12,484 nucleotides of DNA from positions 1-12,484 of the forward strand of contig DASXSU010000040.1 of NCBI GenBank assembly GCA_036505795.1, read 5' to 3'. This DNA comes from NS-11 sp036505795. Lineage in GTDB: Bacteria > Nitrospirota > Nitrospiria > Nitrospirales > NS-4. The notes below the pieces were generated by a model, which saw nothing but the letters and a program-made list of their open reading frames with translations, was not told the origin of the DNA and searched no databases. Shown one piece after another: positions 5,089-12,484 of this stretch. Position 1 is the stretch's first letter. Every line of letters starts with the position of its first letter. The translations under genes and the position numbers were made by a program.

Positions 5089-6108
5089 TTACGGGGACCC
5101 GGCCTCGGGACCGAAGAGAGTTCGTCCTTTGAAGACGCGAAAGAGATAATAGAGGGACGGGAACAGGACGGCGCCGCCGGCAAGAATTGCGACGAGCAGC
5201 AGCTTGAGGGTTAACGGAGACGCAGCAGCGTTTGAGATCGTGATGTTCGGGACCACCAGAAACGGGAATTGCGCAAAGGCCCAACCCCATAAGATCAGCA
5301 CTGCCTCCCCGGCCGCGCACAGCCGCGCCAGAGAAAAATAGCGACGCCACAGGGCAAACATCGCCGTTGCTGCGCACGCCCCGCTGACGAGCACGAAAGA
5401 CCACCCCCACACGCTTCGGAGCAGTTCATGCCGAATCAGCGGAGCGCGCGTGGGCAGCGCAACAACCACGCCGGCCAGGATCACAACCATGACGGAAGAA
5501 AAAAGCGCGCGCCGCCGAAAATCCTCCCGCAGCTGTTTGTCCGTCGCTTCACGAGCGAGATAGACCGCGGCCAAAAATGCAAAGAGGACCAACGTCAGCA
5601 GTCCGACTGCAAGCGGAAACGGCGCAAGCCATGGCCACACAAATGTCGCGAGAAAGCTGCGATCATTGTCACCGAGCCCCCCGGAGGCGATCGCGCCAAT
5701 CGTCATGCCCAACAGCACCGGTGTAATGACGCTGGCAACGGCAAAGATTCCCACCAAATGCGGGCGCAGTTCGCCCTGACGAATTCCGTATTTGTGAAAG
5801 GCGAAGCCTGCACCGCGCAAGACCACGCCGATAAGGAGGAGCGTTAGCGGGATGTGCAATCGTGTGGTAATGATCGCGAAGGCCGTCGGAAAGGCGGTGA
5901 ACAAGACCGTGACGACCAAGATCAGCCAGACATGGTTGGCTTCCCAGATGGGTCCTATGGCCTCGTCGATCAGCTTTCGTTGGAGCGGGGCTCTGGAGCC
6001 GCGCGCCAGCAACGACCAGACACCGGCCCCATAGTCGGCACCCGCCAAGAGAACATAGAACGTGAGCGAGACCAGAATGATCCCGGCGATGATGATTTCC
6101 AGAGACAA
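5089..6108 (-). CDS. cydB: Cytochrome bd-type quinol oxidase subunit II
   Basis: A 339-residue integral membrane protein, the usual length for CydB, with about eight to nine hydrophobic helices. The N-terminus carries the family pattern: a first helix, then LLAGADYGAGVW (20-31, equivalent to DGFDLGVG in E. coli), and AIGPIWEANHVWLI (50-63), a strongly conserved CydB block. With CydA it forms the heterodimer that oxidises quinol and reduces O2 to water at the inner membrane; the hemes sit in CydA. The start is a TTG at 6108: an in-frame TAA immediately precedes it, so no earlier start is possible, and no ATG occurs near the conserved N-terminus. AGAAGG about ten bases upstream, inside the end of cydA, is a plausible ribosome binding site. 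The cydA stop is only 5 bases away, so the two are co-transcribed. No CydX-like small ORF was recognised after it. Confidence 0.93.
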   Translation of the reverse strand: MSLEIIIAGIILVSLTFYVLLAGADYGAGVWSLLARGSRAPLQRKLIDEAIGPIWEANHVWLILVVTVLFTAFPTAFAIITTRLHIPLTLLLIGVVLRGAGFAFHKYGIRQGELRPHLVGIFAVASVITPVLLGMTIGAIASGGLGDNDRSFLATFVWPWLAPFPLAVGLLTLVLFAFLAAVYLAREATDKQLREDFRRRALFSSVMVVILAGVVVALPTRAPLIRHELLRSVWGWSFVLVSGACAATAMFALWRRYFSLARLCAAGEAVLILWGWAFAQFPFLVVPNITISNAAASPLTLKLLLVAILAGGAVLFPSLYYLFRVFKGRTLFGPEAGSP

Positions 6109-6113
6109 TTACT

Positions 6114-7442
6114 TCAGACCTTCTTCAACTTTTTCCCTGACTGGGGAAACTCAGGGCTTGCGGCAATGTGGCTCATAAGCAGCCACACGACGACGGCTGC
6201 CAGGAATATGTACAACAGGGTAAATGTGATCAGCGGGACGATCAAACCCGGCATGGGTGTCACCGCATCGGAGGTTCTCAGGACGCCGTAAATGATCCAC
6301 GGCTGGCGGCCGACCTCGGTCACCACCCATCCCGCCTCAATCGCCAGAAAGCCCAAGGGGATCGTGAGTACCAGAGTGCGCAACAGCCACGTATCACCCT
6401 TTAAAGAGTGTTGCCGCCACCATCGCCAGGCGGCCCATAGCGCGATCCCCATCATCACGAAACCGGCGGCCACCATCAGATCGAATGCCACATGCACGAT
6501 TGCCACCGGAGGCCATTGGTCGCGCGGGATCGCGTCGAGCCCCGTGACCACGGCCTGACGATCGTAATGAAGCAGCGCACTGAGTGCCTTGGGAATCTCA
6601 AGCGCATAGGGCGTGCTCTGCAGTTGCTCATCCGGGATCCCGCCGAGGGTGAGCGGCGCGCCCGCCTGGGTATGAAACAGCGCCTCGAACGCCGCAAGTT
6701 TCGCCGGTTGATCCCGTGCGACATTCCGGGTCAGTAGATCGCCGCTGAGCGGTTGAAGGATCGCCGGGATCCCGCCGACCAGCAGGGCGATGTTGAGAGC
6801 GCGCTGGTGAAATAGGTTCTGTCGATCGCCTAACAACAGAAAGGCATGCACTCCGGCGACCGCAAACCCGGTCGCGGCAAAGGCCGCCAACACCATATGG
6901 AGACTCTCCCCGAACGCAGCGGGGTTTGCCATGGCGGCGATTGGGTCGATATGAACCATCCGGCCCCCGACCAGCTCAAACCCGCGGGGCGTGTTCATCC
7001 ACGCATTTGCCGTCACGACGAAGATCGCCGACGCTACGCCGCTGACTGCCACTACACAACCGGCTGCGAAGTGTGCGCGTGGCGGCACGCGGTCCCAGCC
7101 GTGGATATACACACCAAGAAAGATCGCCTCGGCGAAGAATGCGAAACCCTCTAATGCGAAGAGCAGGCCGATACTCCCTCCGGCCCAGCTCATGAAGGTC
7201 GGCCAAAGAAGCCCGAGCTCGAAGGAGAGGACAGTGCCGGACACCGCTCCGATGGCAAAGAGGATCGCCGCACCTTTGGCCCATCGTTTCGCTAATACCA
7301 GCGACACGGGATCGTTTGTCCGGAGCCAATGCCATTCCGCGATGGCCATCATCAACGGCATCCCAATACCGATCGCCGCAAAGATGATGTGGAAGCCCAG
7401 GGACATGGCCATCTGCGAACGCGCGGCAATGATATCAGTCAT
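6114..7442 (-). CDS. cydA: Cytochrome bd-type quinol oxidase subunit I (short Q-loop type)
   Basis: A 442-residue membrane protein carrying the hemes and quinol site of a bd-type oxidase. Visible key residues: H18 (SLGFHIIFA, high-spin heme axial ligand region), E98 and E105 (ALEGFAFFAEAIF, proton path), H182 and M323 (SLHMVLAAF and DLMVAAGF, the heme b558 ligand pair), K248 and E253 in QPAKLAAFEA (quinol site) and the GRQPW block at 378-382. At about 440 residues it belongs to the shorter, CIO-like group without the long Q-loop insertion of E. coli CydA (about 520). The position two residues before the Met ligand, Arg391 in E. coli, is Asp321 here. The ATG at 7442 gives a typical N-terminus but has only a weak ribosome binding site. 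It lies 70 bases after the debranching-enzyme stop and 5 bases before cydB. Such oxidases usually support respiration at low oxygen or under cyanide or oxidative stress. Confidence 0.94.
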   Translation of the reverse strand: MTDIIAARSQMAMSLGFHIIFAAIGIGMPLMMAIAEWHWLRTNDPVSLVLAKRWAKGAAILFAIGAVSGTVLSFELGLLWPTFMSWAGGSIGLLFALEGFAFFAEAIFLGVYIHGWDRVPPRAHFAAGCVVAVSGVASAIFVVTANAWMNTPRGFELVGGRMVHIDPIAAMANPAAFGESLHMVLAAFAATGFAVAGVHAFLLLGDRQNLFHQRALNIALLVGGIPAILQPLSGDLLTRNVARDQPAKLAAFEALFHTQAGAPLTLGGIPDEQLQSTPYALEIPKALSALLHYDRQAVVTGLDAIPRDQWPPVAIVHVAFDLMVAAGFVMMGIALWAAWRWWRQHSLKGDTWLLRTLVLTIPLGFLAIEAGWVVTEVGRQPWIIYGVLRTSDAVTPMPGLIVPLITFTLLYIFLAAVVVWLLMSHIAASPEFPQSGKKLKKV

Positions 7443-7512
7443 GATCTACGCGGGGCCGGATGGTAGAGATCTGTTCCGCATCGACTGAGGAAATGCACGG
7501 CACGGGAGAGAC
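7443..7512 (-). other. 70-base spacer between the debranching enzyme gene and cydA
   Basis: I see neither a convincing terminator hairpin nor a clear -35/-10 pair here on the minus strand. CydAB could be read through from the trehalose/glycogen genes or have its own unrecognised promoter. Confidence 0.35.
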
Positions 7513-9543
7513 TTAGCTATCAGATGTACGTGCCTCGGTGGCCAGCAATGCACGAAGGACTTCGGCAACGCTCCATGCCTGCGCGACGCAGCCTCTTGGC
7601 GTGTACCGTGGCTCGGCGTCAAAGATCTCGCTGATGGTGCCGATACCCGCATCCCGCAGTTCCTCCTGCAACCCGTCCAGCATCTTTCGGGCTTTTTCCT
7701 TGTCCGGATGGATTCGTAACCAGGCGTCGATGAAATGCCCGATCAGCCAGGCCCACACTGTTCCTTGATGATAGGCCGCATCCCTCGCCCTGAGATCGCC
7801 GAAGTAGGTCGCCTTGTAATCCCGATGGCTGGGGTCGAGCGTTCTCAAACCCACAGGCGTCAACAGCTTGGCCGCAACGGTGTCAATCACCGGCTGCCAC
7901 AATGACCGGTCGAGAACGGGAAAACGAAGCGACATGGAGAAGATTTGATTGGGTCTGAGGCTTGCATCATCACCCTTCTCTCCGTCAACAATGTCGTACA
8001 GATGATGGCCCTCGGCATACCAGAATCTCGCATTGAAGCTCCGCTCGACAACTTCGGCGCGGTGCCGATACTCGGCCGGCGCCTCTGCCAATTCTTGCGC
8101 CCACATATGCATCAGGCAGAGAGCGTTGTACCAAAGCGCCTGGATCTCCACCGGCTTACCGCGGCGCGGGGTGACCACCCAGCCATCCACCTTCGCGTCC
8201 ATCCAGGTGAGGGCATAGCCCTCCGCCCCTTCCTTCAACATCCCGTCGACCGGATCCACGCCGATGCCAAAATGGGTGCCCTTGATATGATGCTCGATCA
8301 CGGATTGCAGCACCGGAAAGAGCAGCTGTAACGTTTCCCGATCCCCGGTCCTGTCGTAATATCGGTCCAGCGCGTGGAAGTACCATAATGTCGCATCGGC
8401 GGTGTTGTAGATAGCCGTCCGGTGGCCTTCCGGGAAATGGTTTGGCAGCAGTCCGTCTTTTACGTAATGAGCAAACGTCCGCAACAAAGCCCTCGCCTCA
8501 CGGGGGCGGCCGGTGCAGAGCGTCAATCCTTCCAGACTGATCATCGTATCGCGGCCCCAATCCGTGAACCAGTGATAGCCGGCAATGATCGTCCGAATCT
8601 CCTCGCCGGAAATGCTTGCTAGGACGTTTTCCTCCGGCCGGCTTCCGGGCAGGATGAGGAACTGATCCGCCGCGAGAACCAGATGGGCGGCCGGACCCGA
8701 ATGCGCTTCCTTCGGCGCAGCGGCCAGGACCTTCTCCAACCGCTGCTGCTCCGCTTCGATGATTTTGGCGGCCGGGTGCTCCAGCAATTCCCAACTCTCG
8801 GTGCTTGCGACGAGAGCAAGCGATTCCCCGGCTGCCAGGTCCACGGAAAAGTAGCCCGGGCTCGTCAGGTCCTCAAGATGATCATAGCCGCGCTCTCGTT
8901 CGACCCGGTAATAGACGTTGGGGCTGATCTTCTCATCGGCGACGAAGACCCCGCGTTGGGGCCGCAGACATAACCTCAGGAGAGGGGCGCCCTCGAACGG
9001 ATGCACTTCCAAGTGGCCCCGTGTCACGGTAAGAGTAAACGGATACTCTGCGGAGACACTCAGCGGCCCGTCATGCATGCGAAAGGTGACATATGGCCGG
9101 AGCCCAAGCCGTACCGGACCGCCGCTGACGAGTCGATACTCGAGGTACGCGGTGTTCAGAGTATGGGGCATTACGATTCTCTTTTCGAGAACGTGGTCAT
9201 CGATCTTATAGGTCCAGGTGGGAACCAAACAGTCCTGTCGAAACTCATGCAGAAACTGGTATCCATCTCCCTCGATTCGACCGTCCGCGAACTCAGCCCC
9301 TCCCAGTAGTACAGAGCGCCCGTCGCAATACACCTCTTCGTCCACCCGCGGGATCATCATCGTGCGGCCTCGCGGCGCAGGAAGATTTGGAATAAACAGT
9401 CCGTGATAGCGGCGCGTCGAGATACCGAGCAATGTCCCCGAAGCATAACCGCCCAGCCCGTTTGTGGCGAGCCACTCGCGCGCTAGCAGAAAACTCATAT
9501 CCTGGCCGGGCTTCCATGGAAAACTGAGTGAAGGACCACTCAT
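7513..9543 (-). CDS. Glycogen debranching enzyme (amylo-alpha-1,6-glucosidase type)
   Basis: A 676-residue cytoplasmic enzyme of the bacterial/archaeal amylo-alpha-1,6-glucosidase type (GH133-like). The N-terminal domain opens with REWLATNGLGGYASGT (22-37) and TRRYHGLFIPNLPAPRGR (43-60), the hallmark of this family. The C-terminal (alpha/alpha)6-barrel catalytic domain contains GYHWFTDWGRDTMISLEGL (322-340), YNTADATLWYFHALDRYY (379-396), and later the WYNAL and GTVWAWLIGHFIDAW blocks. It hydrolyses alpha-1,6 branch points in glycogen or related glucans. The ATG at 9543 overlaps the treZ stop by four bases (ATGA), the usual sign of translational coupling, so the two enzymes are made together. 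Its length is typical of the family. I leave the symbol empty because naming (gdb, treX-like, glgX) is inconsistent; it is not the GH13 GlgX/TreX type, since the GH13 motifs are absent. Confidence 0.92.
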   Translation of the reverse strand: MSGPSLSFPWKPGQDMSFLLAREWLATNGLGGYASGTLLGISTRRYHGLFIPNLPAPRGRTMMIPRVDEEVYCDGRSVLLGGAEFADGRIEGDGYQFLHEFRQDCLVPTWTYKIDDHVLEKRIVMPHTLNTAYLEYRLVSGGPVRLGLRPYVTFRMHDGPLSVSAEYPFTLTVTRGHLEVHPFEGAPLLRLCLRPQRGVFVADEKISPNVYYRVERERGYDHLEDLTSPGYFSVDLAAGESLALVASTESWELLEHPAAKIIEAEQQRLEKVLAAAPKEAHSGPAAHLVLAADQFLILPGSRPEENVLASISGEEIRTIIAGYHWFTDWGRDTMISLEGLTLCTGRPREARALLRTFAHYVKDGLLPNHFPEGHRTAIYNTADATLWYFHALDRYYDRTGDRETLQLLFPVLQSVIEHHIKGTHFGIGVDPVDGMLKEGAEGYALTWMDAKVDGWVVTPRRGKPVEIQALWYNALCLMHMWAQELAEAPAEYRHRAEVVERSFNARFWYAEGHHLYDIVDGEKGDDASLRPNQIFSMSLRFPVLDRSLWQPVIDTVAAKLLTPVGLRTLDPSHRDYKATYFGDLRARDAAYHQGTVWAWLIGHFIDAWLRIHPDKEKARKMLDGLQEELRDAGIGTISEIFDAEPRYTPRGCVAQAWSVAEVLRALLATEARTSDS

Positions 9544-11450
9544 GGGTGCGTTTCACCATCTTTCTTTTGTCTTTTGGGCCGAGAGGACGATGGCTTGAAG
9601 AGCACCGCGCTTTCACCGGGCAGTCTCCACCCGTCTTCCCGACAAGGGTTGACCACACCCGGCCCACCGTAACGGGGGGCATCGCTTGACCACATGATCT
9701 CCCAAGACCGGTCCTGAGGCGGGGCGAGTAGAGGCTCCGGCGCAGAATCGTATTCGAAATCCTCTCCGAGGTTGACGACCAGCAAGCGGTCGTCGTTCTC
9801 CTGGCCAAAGAACCGAAGGACGAACGCGTCTGGACGAAATGTCGCCCCATCGAGACGCTCACGAGATTGCGCAGCAATCACAGGATCCTCCCGTCTGATC
9901 CGCAAGAGGTCTTGATGCATCAGGTAGATGGCAGCGTGACGCTCCCGATCAGAAAAATCCAGCTTCGATGCCTCAAACGTGGAGATCGCATTAGGGTGTG
10001 GCACTTGCGCCTGGGCCTCCGGAGAGGCATAGCTCGGAAATTGAGACAGGAATTTCTTTCGACCCTGATACACCAGGTCGCTCAGATCGCCGTGATCGGT
10101 AAAGAATAAAAAACGCGATGACGCGCCGAACTCCTGGCCCATAAAGAGCAGCGGGGTCTCCGGGGATAGGAGCGTCAAGGCCGTCATGGTCCGAAACCGG
10201 CCTGGGCTTGTCAGCGCAGTCAGCCGATCGCCGCGCAGGGTGTTCGCCACCTGGTCATGGTTTTGCAGAAAAAAGATCAAGGCGCTGGCGGGTTGGGTCG
10301 TGATGGGCGTCCCACGAGGCTGTTTTTGCCACTTGTAGTATTGGCCCTGGTACAAAAACCCTCGCTTCACCGAAGAGACCAGTTCTTGGGAACTGCCGAA
10401 GTAGTCGGCGTAGTAGGCTTCGCGCCGGCCGGTCAGCGCCACCATTGCGGTGTGATGAAAGTCGTCGTTCCACATCGCATCCAGGCCGAATCCGCCTTTG
10501 TCGACCGGGTTGATGCAGCGGACATCCTGGCACTCATTTTCGGCCGTTAAGATGATTTTCCTCGGCCTGGCCGCTTCCCTTGCGCGTTGGGACATCTCCG
10601 ATAGCACGTGGAGGGGTCCAGAGTCGTAGATATTTTGCGTTGCGTCGAGTCGGAGGCCGTCCATATGGAACTCCACGACCCAATAACAGGCATTTCGAAT
10701 GAAGAACTCGCGGACCTCTTGCGCGCCCGGACCGTCGAAGTTGATGGCGGCCCCCCAATCATTTTCATACCGGTCGGTAAAATAGTCATTGCTGTAGGCT
10801 CCGACATAATTGCCGTCCGGCCCCAGATGGTTGTAGACGACGTCGAGCATTACGCCGAGGCCCAGCGCATGCGCGGCGTCGACAAAACGCTTGAGTGCTT
10901 CGGCATTGCCATATATATGCGCCGGCGCGTACAGATCCACGCCGTCGTAGCCCCAGCCTCTTCCCCCCGGAAATTCGGCCACAGGCATGACCTCAACAAC
11001 AGTCACGCCCAGCCGCTTTAATTCCTCGAGCTCCCGGGCCGCCGAGTCAAAGGTCCCCTCCGGCGTAAAGGTTCCAATATGCAGCTCGTAGATCACCTGC
11101 CCGGCTATCTCGATGCCGGGCCAACCGGCGTCATGCCAGCTGTACGCGGCCGGATCGACGACCATGGATGGGCCGTGCGGACCTTCCGGTTGAAAGCGCG
11201 AGCACGGATCAGGAAAACCGCCTGCACCGTCCAAGCGGTATCGGTACAAGGCGCCTGCACGGGCATCCCGGACCAGGCCGGAAAAATAACCTGACGACTC
11301 GGGAGCCAGGGAGACGACGAGTCCATTCATGCTTTCGACCACGACATCGACCTGCCGGCGCTTGGGGGCCCAGACGCGAAAGCGAACACCTTCAGAGCAC
11401 ACCTCCGCGCCCAGGCCTAGTTGCCAACTATTCGTCTTCTGGCGTGGCAT
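9540..11450 (-). CDS. treZ: Malto-oligosyltrehalose trehalohydrolase
   Basis: A 636-residue GH13 enzyme that releases trehalose from maltooligosyl-trehalose in the cytoplasm (second step of the TreY-TreZ pathway). The N-terminal CBM48-like beta domain is seen at about 12-100 (VRFRVWAPKRRQVDVVV). The barrel has VIYELHIGTFTPEGTF (119-134), MLDVVYNHLGPDGNY (201-215), the TreZ-typical WGAAINFDGPGA (232-243), DGLRLDATQNI (264-274) with nucleophile D269, LTAENE (301-306) with acid/base E304, and FLQNHDQVAN (394-403) with the third carboxylate D399. All catalytic residues are intact and the length is normal (about 560-640). The start at 11450 has AGGGA eight bases upstream, just inside the 13-base gap after the topoisomerase stop. 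The 3' end overlaps the debranching-enzyme start. The usual partner treY is not in the window. Confidence 0.93.
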   Translation of the reverse strand: MPRQKTNSWQLGLGAEVCSEGVRFRVWAPKRRQVDVVVESMNGLVVSLAPESSGYFSGLVRDARAGALYRYRLDGAGGFPDPCSRFQPEGPHGPSMVVDPAAYSWHDAGWPGIEIAGQVIYELHIGTFTPEGTFDSAARELEELKRLGVTVVEVMPVAEFPGGRGWGYDGVDLYAPAHIYGNAEALKRFVDAAHALGLGVMLDVVYNHLGPDGNYVGAYSNDYFTDRYENDWGAAINFDGPGAQEVREFFIRNACYWVVEFHMDGLRLDATQNIYDSGPLHVLSEMSQRAREAARPRKIILTAENECQDVRCINPVDKGGFGLDAMWNDDFHHTAMVALTGRREAYYADYFGSSQELVSSVKRGFLYQGQYYKWQKQPRGTPITTQPASALIFFLQNHDQVANTLRGDRLTALTSPGRFRTMTALTLLSPETPLLFMGQEFGASSRFLFFTDHGDLSDLVYQGRKKFLSQFPSYASPEAQAQVPHPNAISTFEASKLDFSDRERHAAIYLMHQDLLRIRREDPVIAAQSRERLDGATFRPDAFVLRFFGQENDDRLLVVNLGEDFEYDSAPEPLLAPPQDRSWEIMWSSDAPRYGGPGVVNPCREDGWRLPGESAVLFKPSSSRPKRQKKDGETHP

Positions 11451-11463
11451 GAAGCAGTTCCCT

Positions 11464-12484
11464 TCAGCACTCGGGCAGCGGAATCAGACCGCTGTCTTGG
11501 AGTTTCTCCGGCCCGTTTTCTCCCTGCCCAGCGCGCCTAACGGCGCGGACGGACTGCTTCAGTAAGGGGCCGAGAGCTTTTCGCCCATTTCCTTCAGCAT
11601 GGTCGCTTCCATGGCACTCCCGGGCGTCTTGCTTCATTCGGTATTGAAGCAATGCGAGAACCGCAGCCTCTTCCGGACGCAGGTGGCTTACCGATTCCCG
11701 CATGTGCTTGTCGATCCTGCGCCGAAGCATTTGCGGTAGCGAACCGTCAAGATAGGTGGTCAGGATCGCGGGATGAATATAGCACTTCTTGCAGACCGCC
11801 TTTGTATTCCCCAGGCGCTTCGCAACCGATTCGATGGCCCGCACCACGTTGCGCTTCGCTTGCGCTTTCGAGTTCCATGCTCCGAACTCCTGAAGCGCCG
11901 TGGCTGCCAACACCGTGCCGGCCCAGGTTCTGAAATCCTTCGCGGTGAAATCCTGCTTCGTAATCTCGCGCAGGTATTCGTTCACATCGGACGATCCGAT
12001 ACTGTGATGCTTGCCCTTCTTATCGAGATACTGAAACAACTCTTGTCCGGGAAGGTCTTGACTGCGTTTGACGATTCGGGCCAGCCGGCGGTCCGTCAGA
12101 TCCACCGAATGCTGAATTCCGCTCTTGCCGCGGAACGCGAAACGTAGCCTCGAACCGGACACATCCACATGACGGTCCCGCATCGTCGTGAGGCCGAACG
12201 AATCATTCTGGCGGGCATACTCCTCGTTGCCGACGCGGATCAGCGTCGACTCCAGGAGGCGGACGACCGCGGCCAGGATCTTTTTCCGTGGCAGGCCCGG
12301 TCGCGCCAAATCCTGCTCGGTCCGTCGGCGAATCAACGGCAATATCTGGCCGAACGCGGTCATCCGATCGTATTTGGTTACGTCGCGAACCGTTCTCCAG
12401 CGAGAATGGTACCGGTACTGCTTGCGTCCTTTCGCGTCCCGCGCTGTCGCTTGGATATGCCCGTTTGGAATCGGGCAGATCCAG
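11464..12484 (-). CDS. DNA topoisomerase IB, eukaryote/poxvirus-like (5' end outside window)
   Basis: Type IB topoisomerases relax supercoils by nicking one strand through a 3'-phosphotyrosine. The reading frame runs off the right edge: upstream of the internal ATG at 12363 the frame stays open and encodes conserved family sequence (HIQATARDAKGRKQYRYH, then RWRTVRDVTKYDRM). The true start therefore lies beyond the window, and 339 residues are visible. Numbered from the first visible residue, the catalytic set is R83 (LIRVGNEEYA), K120 (FRGKSG), R185 (KDFRTWAG) and Y235 (CKKCYIHPA, nucleophile). The position of the vaccinia active-site His (nine before the Tyr) is Asn226, a change that also occurs in bacterial members such as the Deinococcus enzyme. 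GLTTMRDRHV is another family signature. A Cys/Lys/Arg-rich C-terminal tail follows. The stop is 13 bases before treZ, so co-transcription is likely. Confidence 0.93.
   Translation of the reverse strand, partial: WICPIPNGHIQATARDAKGRKQYRYHSRWRTVRDVTKYDRMTAFGQILPLIRRRTEQDLARPGLPRKKILAAVVRLLESTLIRVGNEEYARQNDSFGLTTMRDRHVDVSGSRLRFAFRGKSGIQHSVDLTDRRLARIVKRSQDLPGQELFQYLDKKGKHHSIGSSDVNEYLREITKQDFTAKDFRTWAGTVLAATALQEFGAWNSKAQAKRNVVRAIESVAKRLGNTKAVCKKCYIHPAILTTYLDGSLPQMLRRRIDKHMRESVSHLRPEEAAVLALLQYRMKQDARECHGSDHAEGNGRKALGPLLKQSVRAVRRAGQGENGPEKLQDSGLIPLPEC

Noticed and set aside
5048..5410. 120-residue minus-strand ORF inside cydB
   Set aside because: It is a frame shadow of the well-supported cydB, with low-complexity Arg-rich translation.
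7513..11450. Large plus-strand open frames (e.g. 7945-8331, 10608-11021) opposite the trehalose/glycogen genes
   Set aside because: They are antisense shadows created by the high third-position GC of the minus-strand genes, and none shows a recognisable domain.
12363..12363. ATG at 12363 as the start of topoisomerase IB
   Set aside because: The frame stays open to the window edge and the 40 codons upstream encode conserved family sequence (RDAKGRKQYRYH), so this Met is internal.
1..12484. Defence system, CRISPR array, phage or transposon content
   Set aside because: No spacer-repeat arrays, transposase or integrase signatures, terminal repeats or toxin-antitoxin pairs were seen in either strand.

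Overview
The window reads as ordinary bacterial chromosome at moderate-to-high GC, densely coding, with no rRNA, tRNA, CRISPR array, insertion sequence or integrase visible. The combination of a bd-type quinol oxidase, a eukaryote-like topoisomerase IB, trehalose/glycogen enzymes and PAS-like/LuxR regulators would fit an environmental chemolithotroph such as Nitrospira (Nitrospirota). That assignment is an inference from gene content only; no marker gene in the window proves it.

Layout. (1) Positions 1-1454, plus strand: the 3' end of a YihY/BrkB-type membrane protein gene, followed after 2 bases by a thioredoxin-reductase-like flavoprotein gene. (2) From 1474 to the right edge every gene is on the minus strand. 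Reading in the direction of transcription (right to left), the first block is topoisomerase IB (cut by the window edge), treZ, a glycogen debranching enzyme, cydA and cydB. Its gaps are 13 bases, a 4-base overlap, 70 bases and 5 bases. (3) Next, separated by about 330-base spacers, is a single gene for a protein with several helix-turn-helix modules, one of them very like sigma-70 region 4.2. (4) Then come two tandem paralogous LuxR-type regulators with nearly identical C-terminal halves. (5) Last is a small pair: a 50-residue DUF3309-type membrane peptide gene, starting with GTG behind a strong ribosome binding site, and a small hypothetical gene that overlaps its stop codon as TAATG.

Functionally, TreZ and the debranching enzyme form a storage-glucan/trehalose module, although the usual partner TreY is not in view. 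CydAB is a complete high-affinity cytochrome bd-type quinol oxidase. Together with topoisomerase IB and the redox flavoprotein this looks like a stress, low-oxygen and storage neighbourhood next to several regulators, but no regulatory link is demonstrated by the sequence.

The least ordinary items are the multi-HTH sigma-region-4-like protein, the LuxR paralogue pair with three CACCT boxes in exact 14-base phase before the upstream copy, the flavoprotein that keeps a CxxC centre but has degenerate pyridine-nucleotide motifs, and the DUF3309 leader with two mutually exclusive hairpins abutting its Shine-Dalgarno. No strong case for a wholly new multi-gene system was found.
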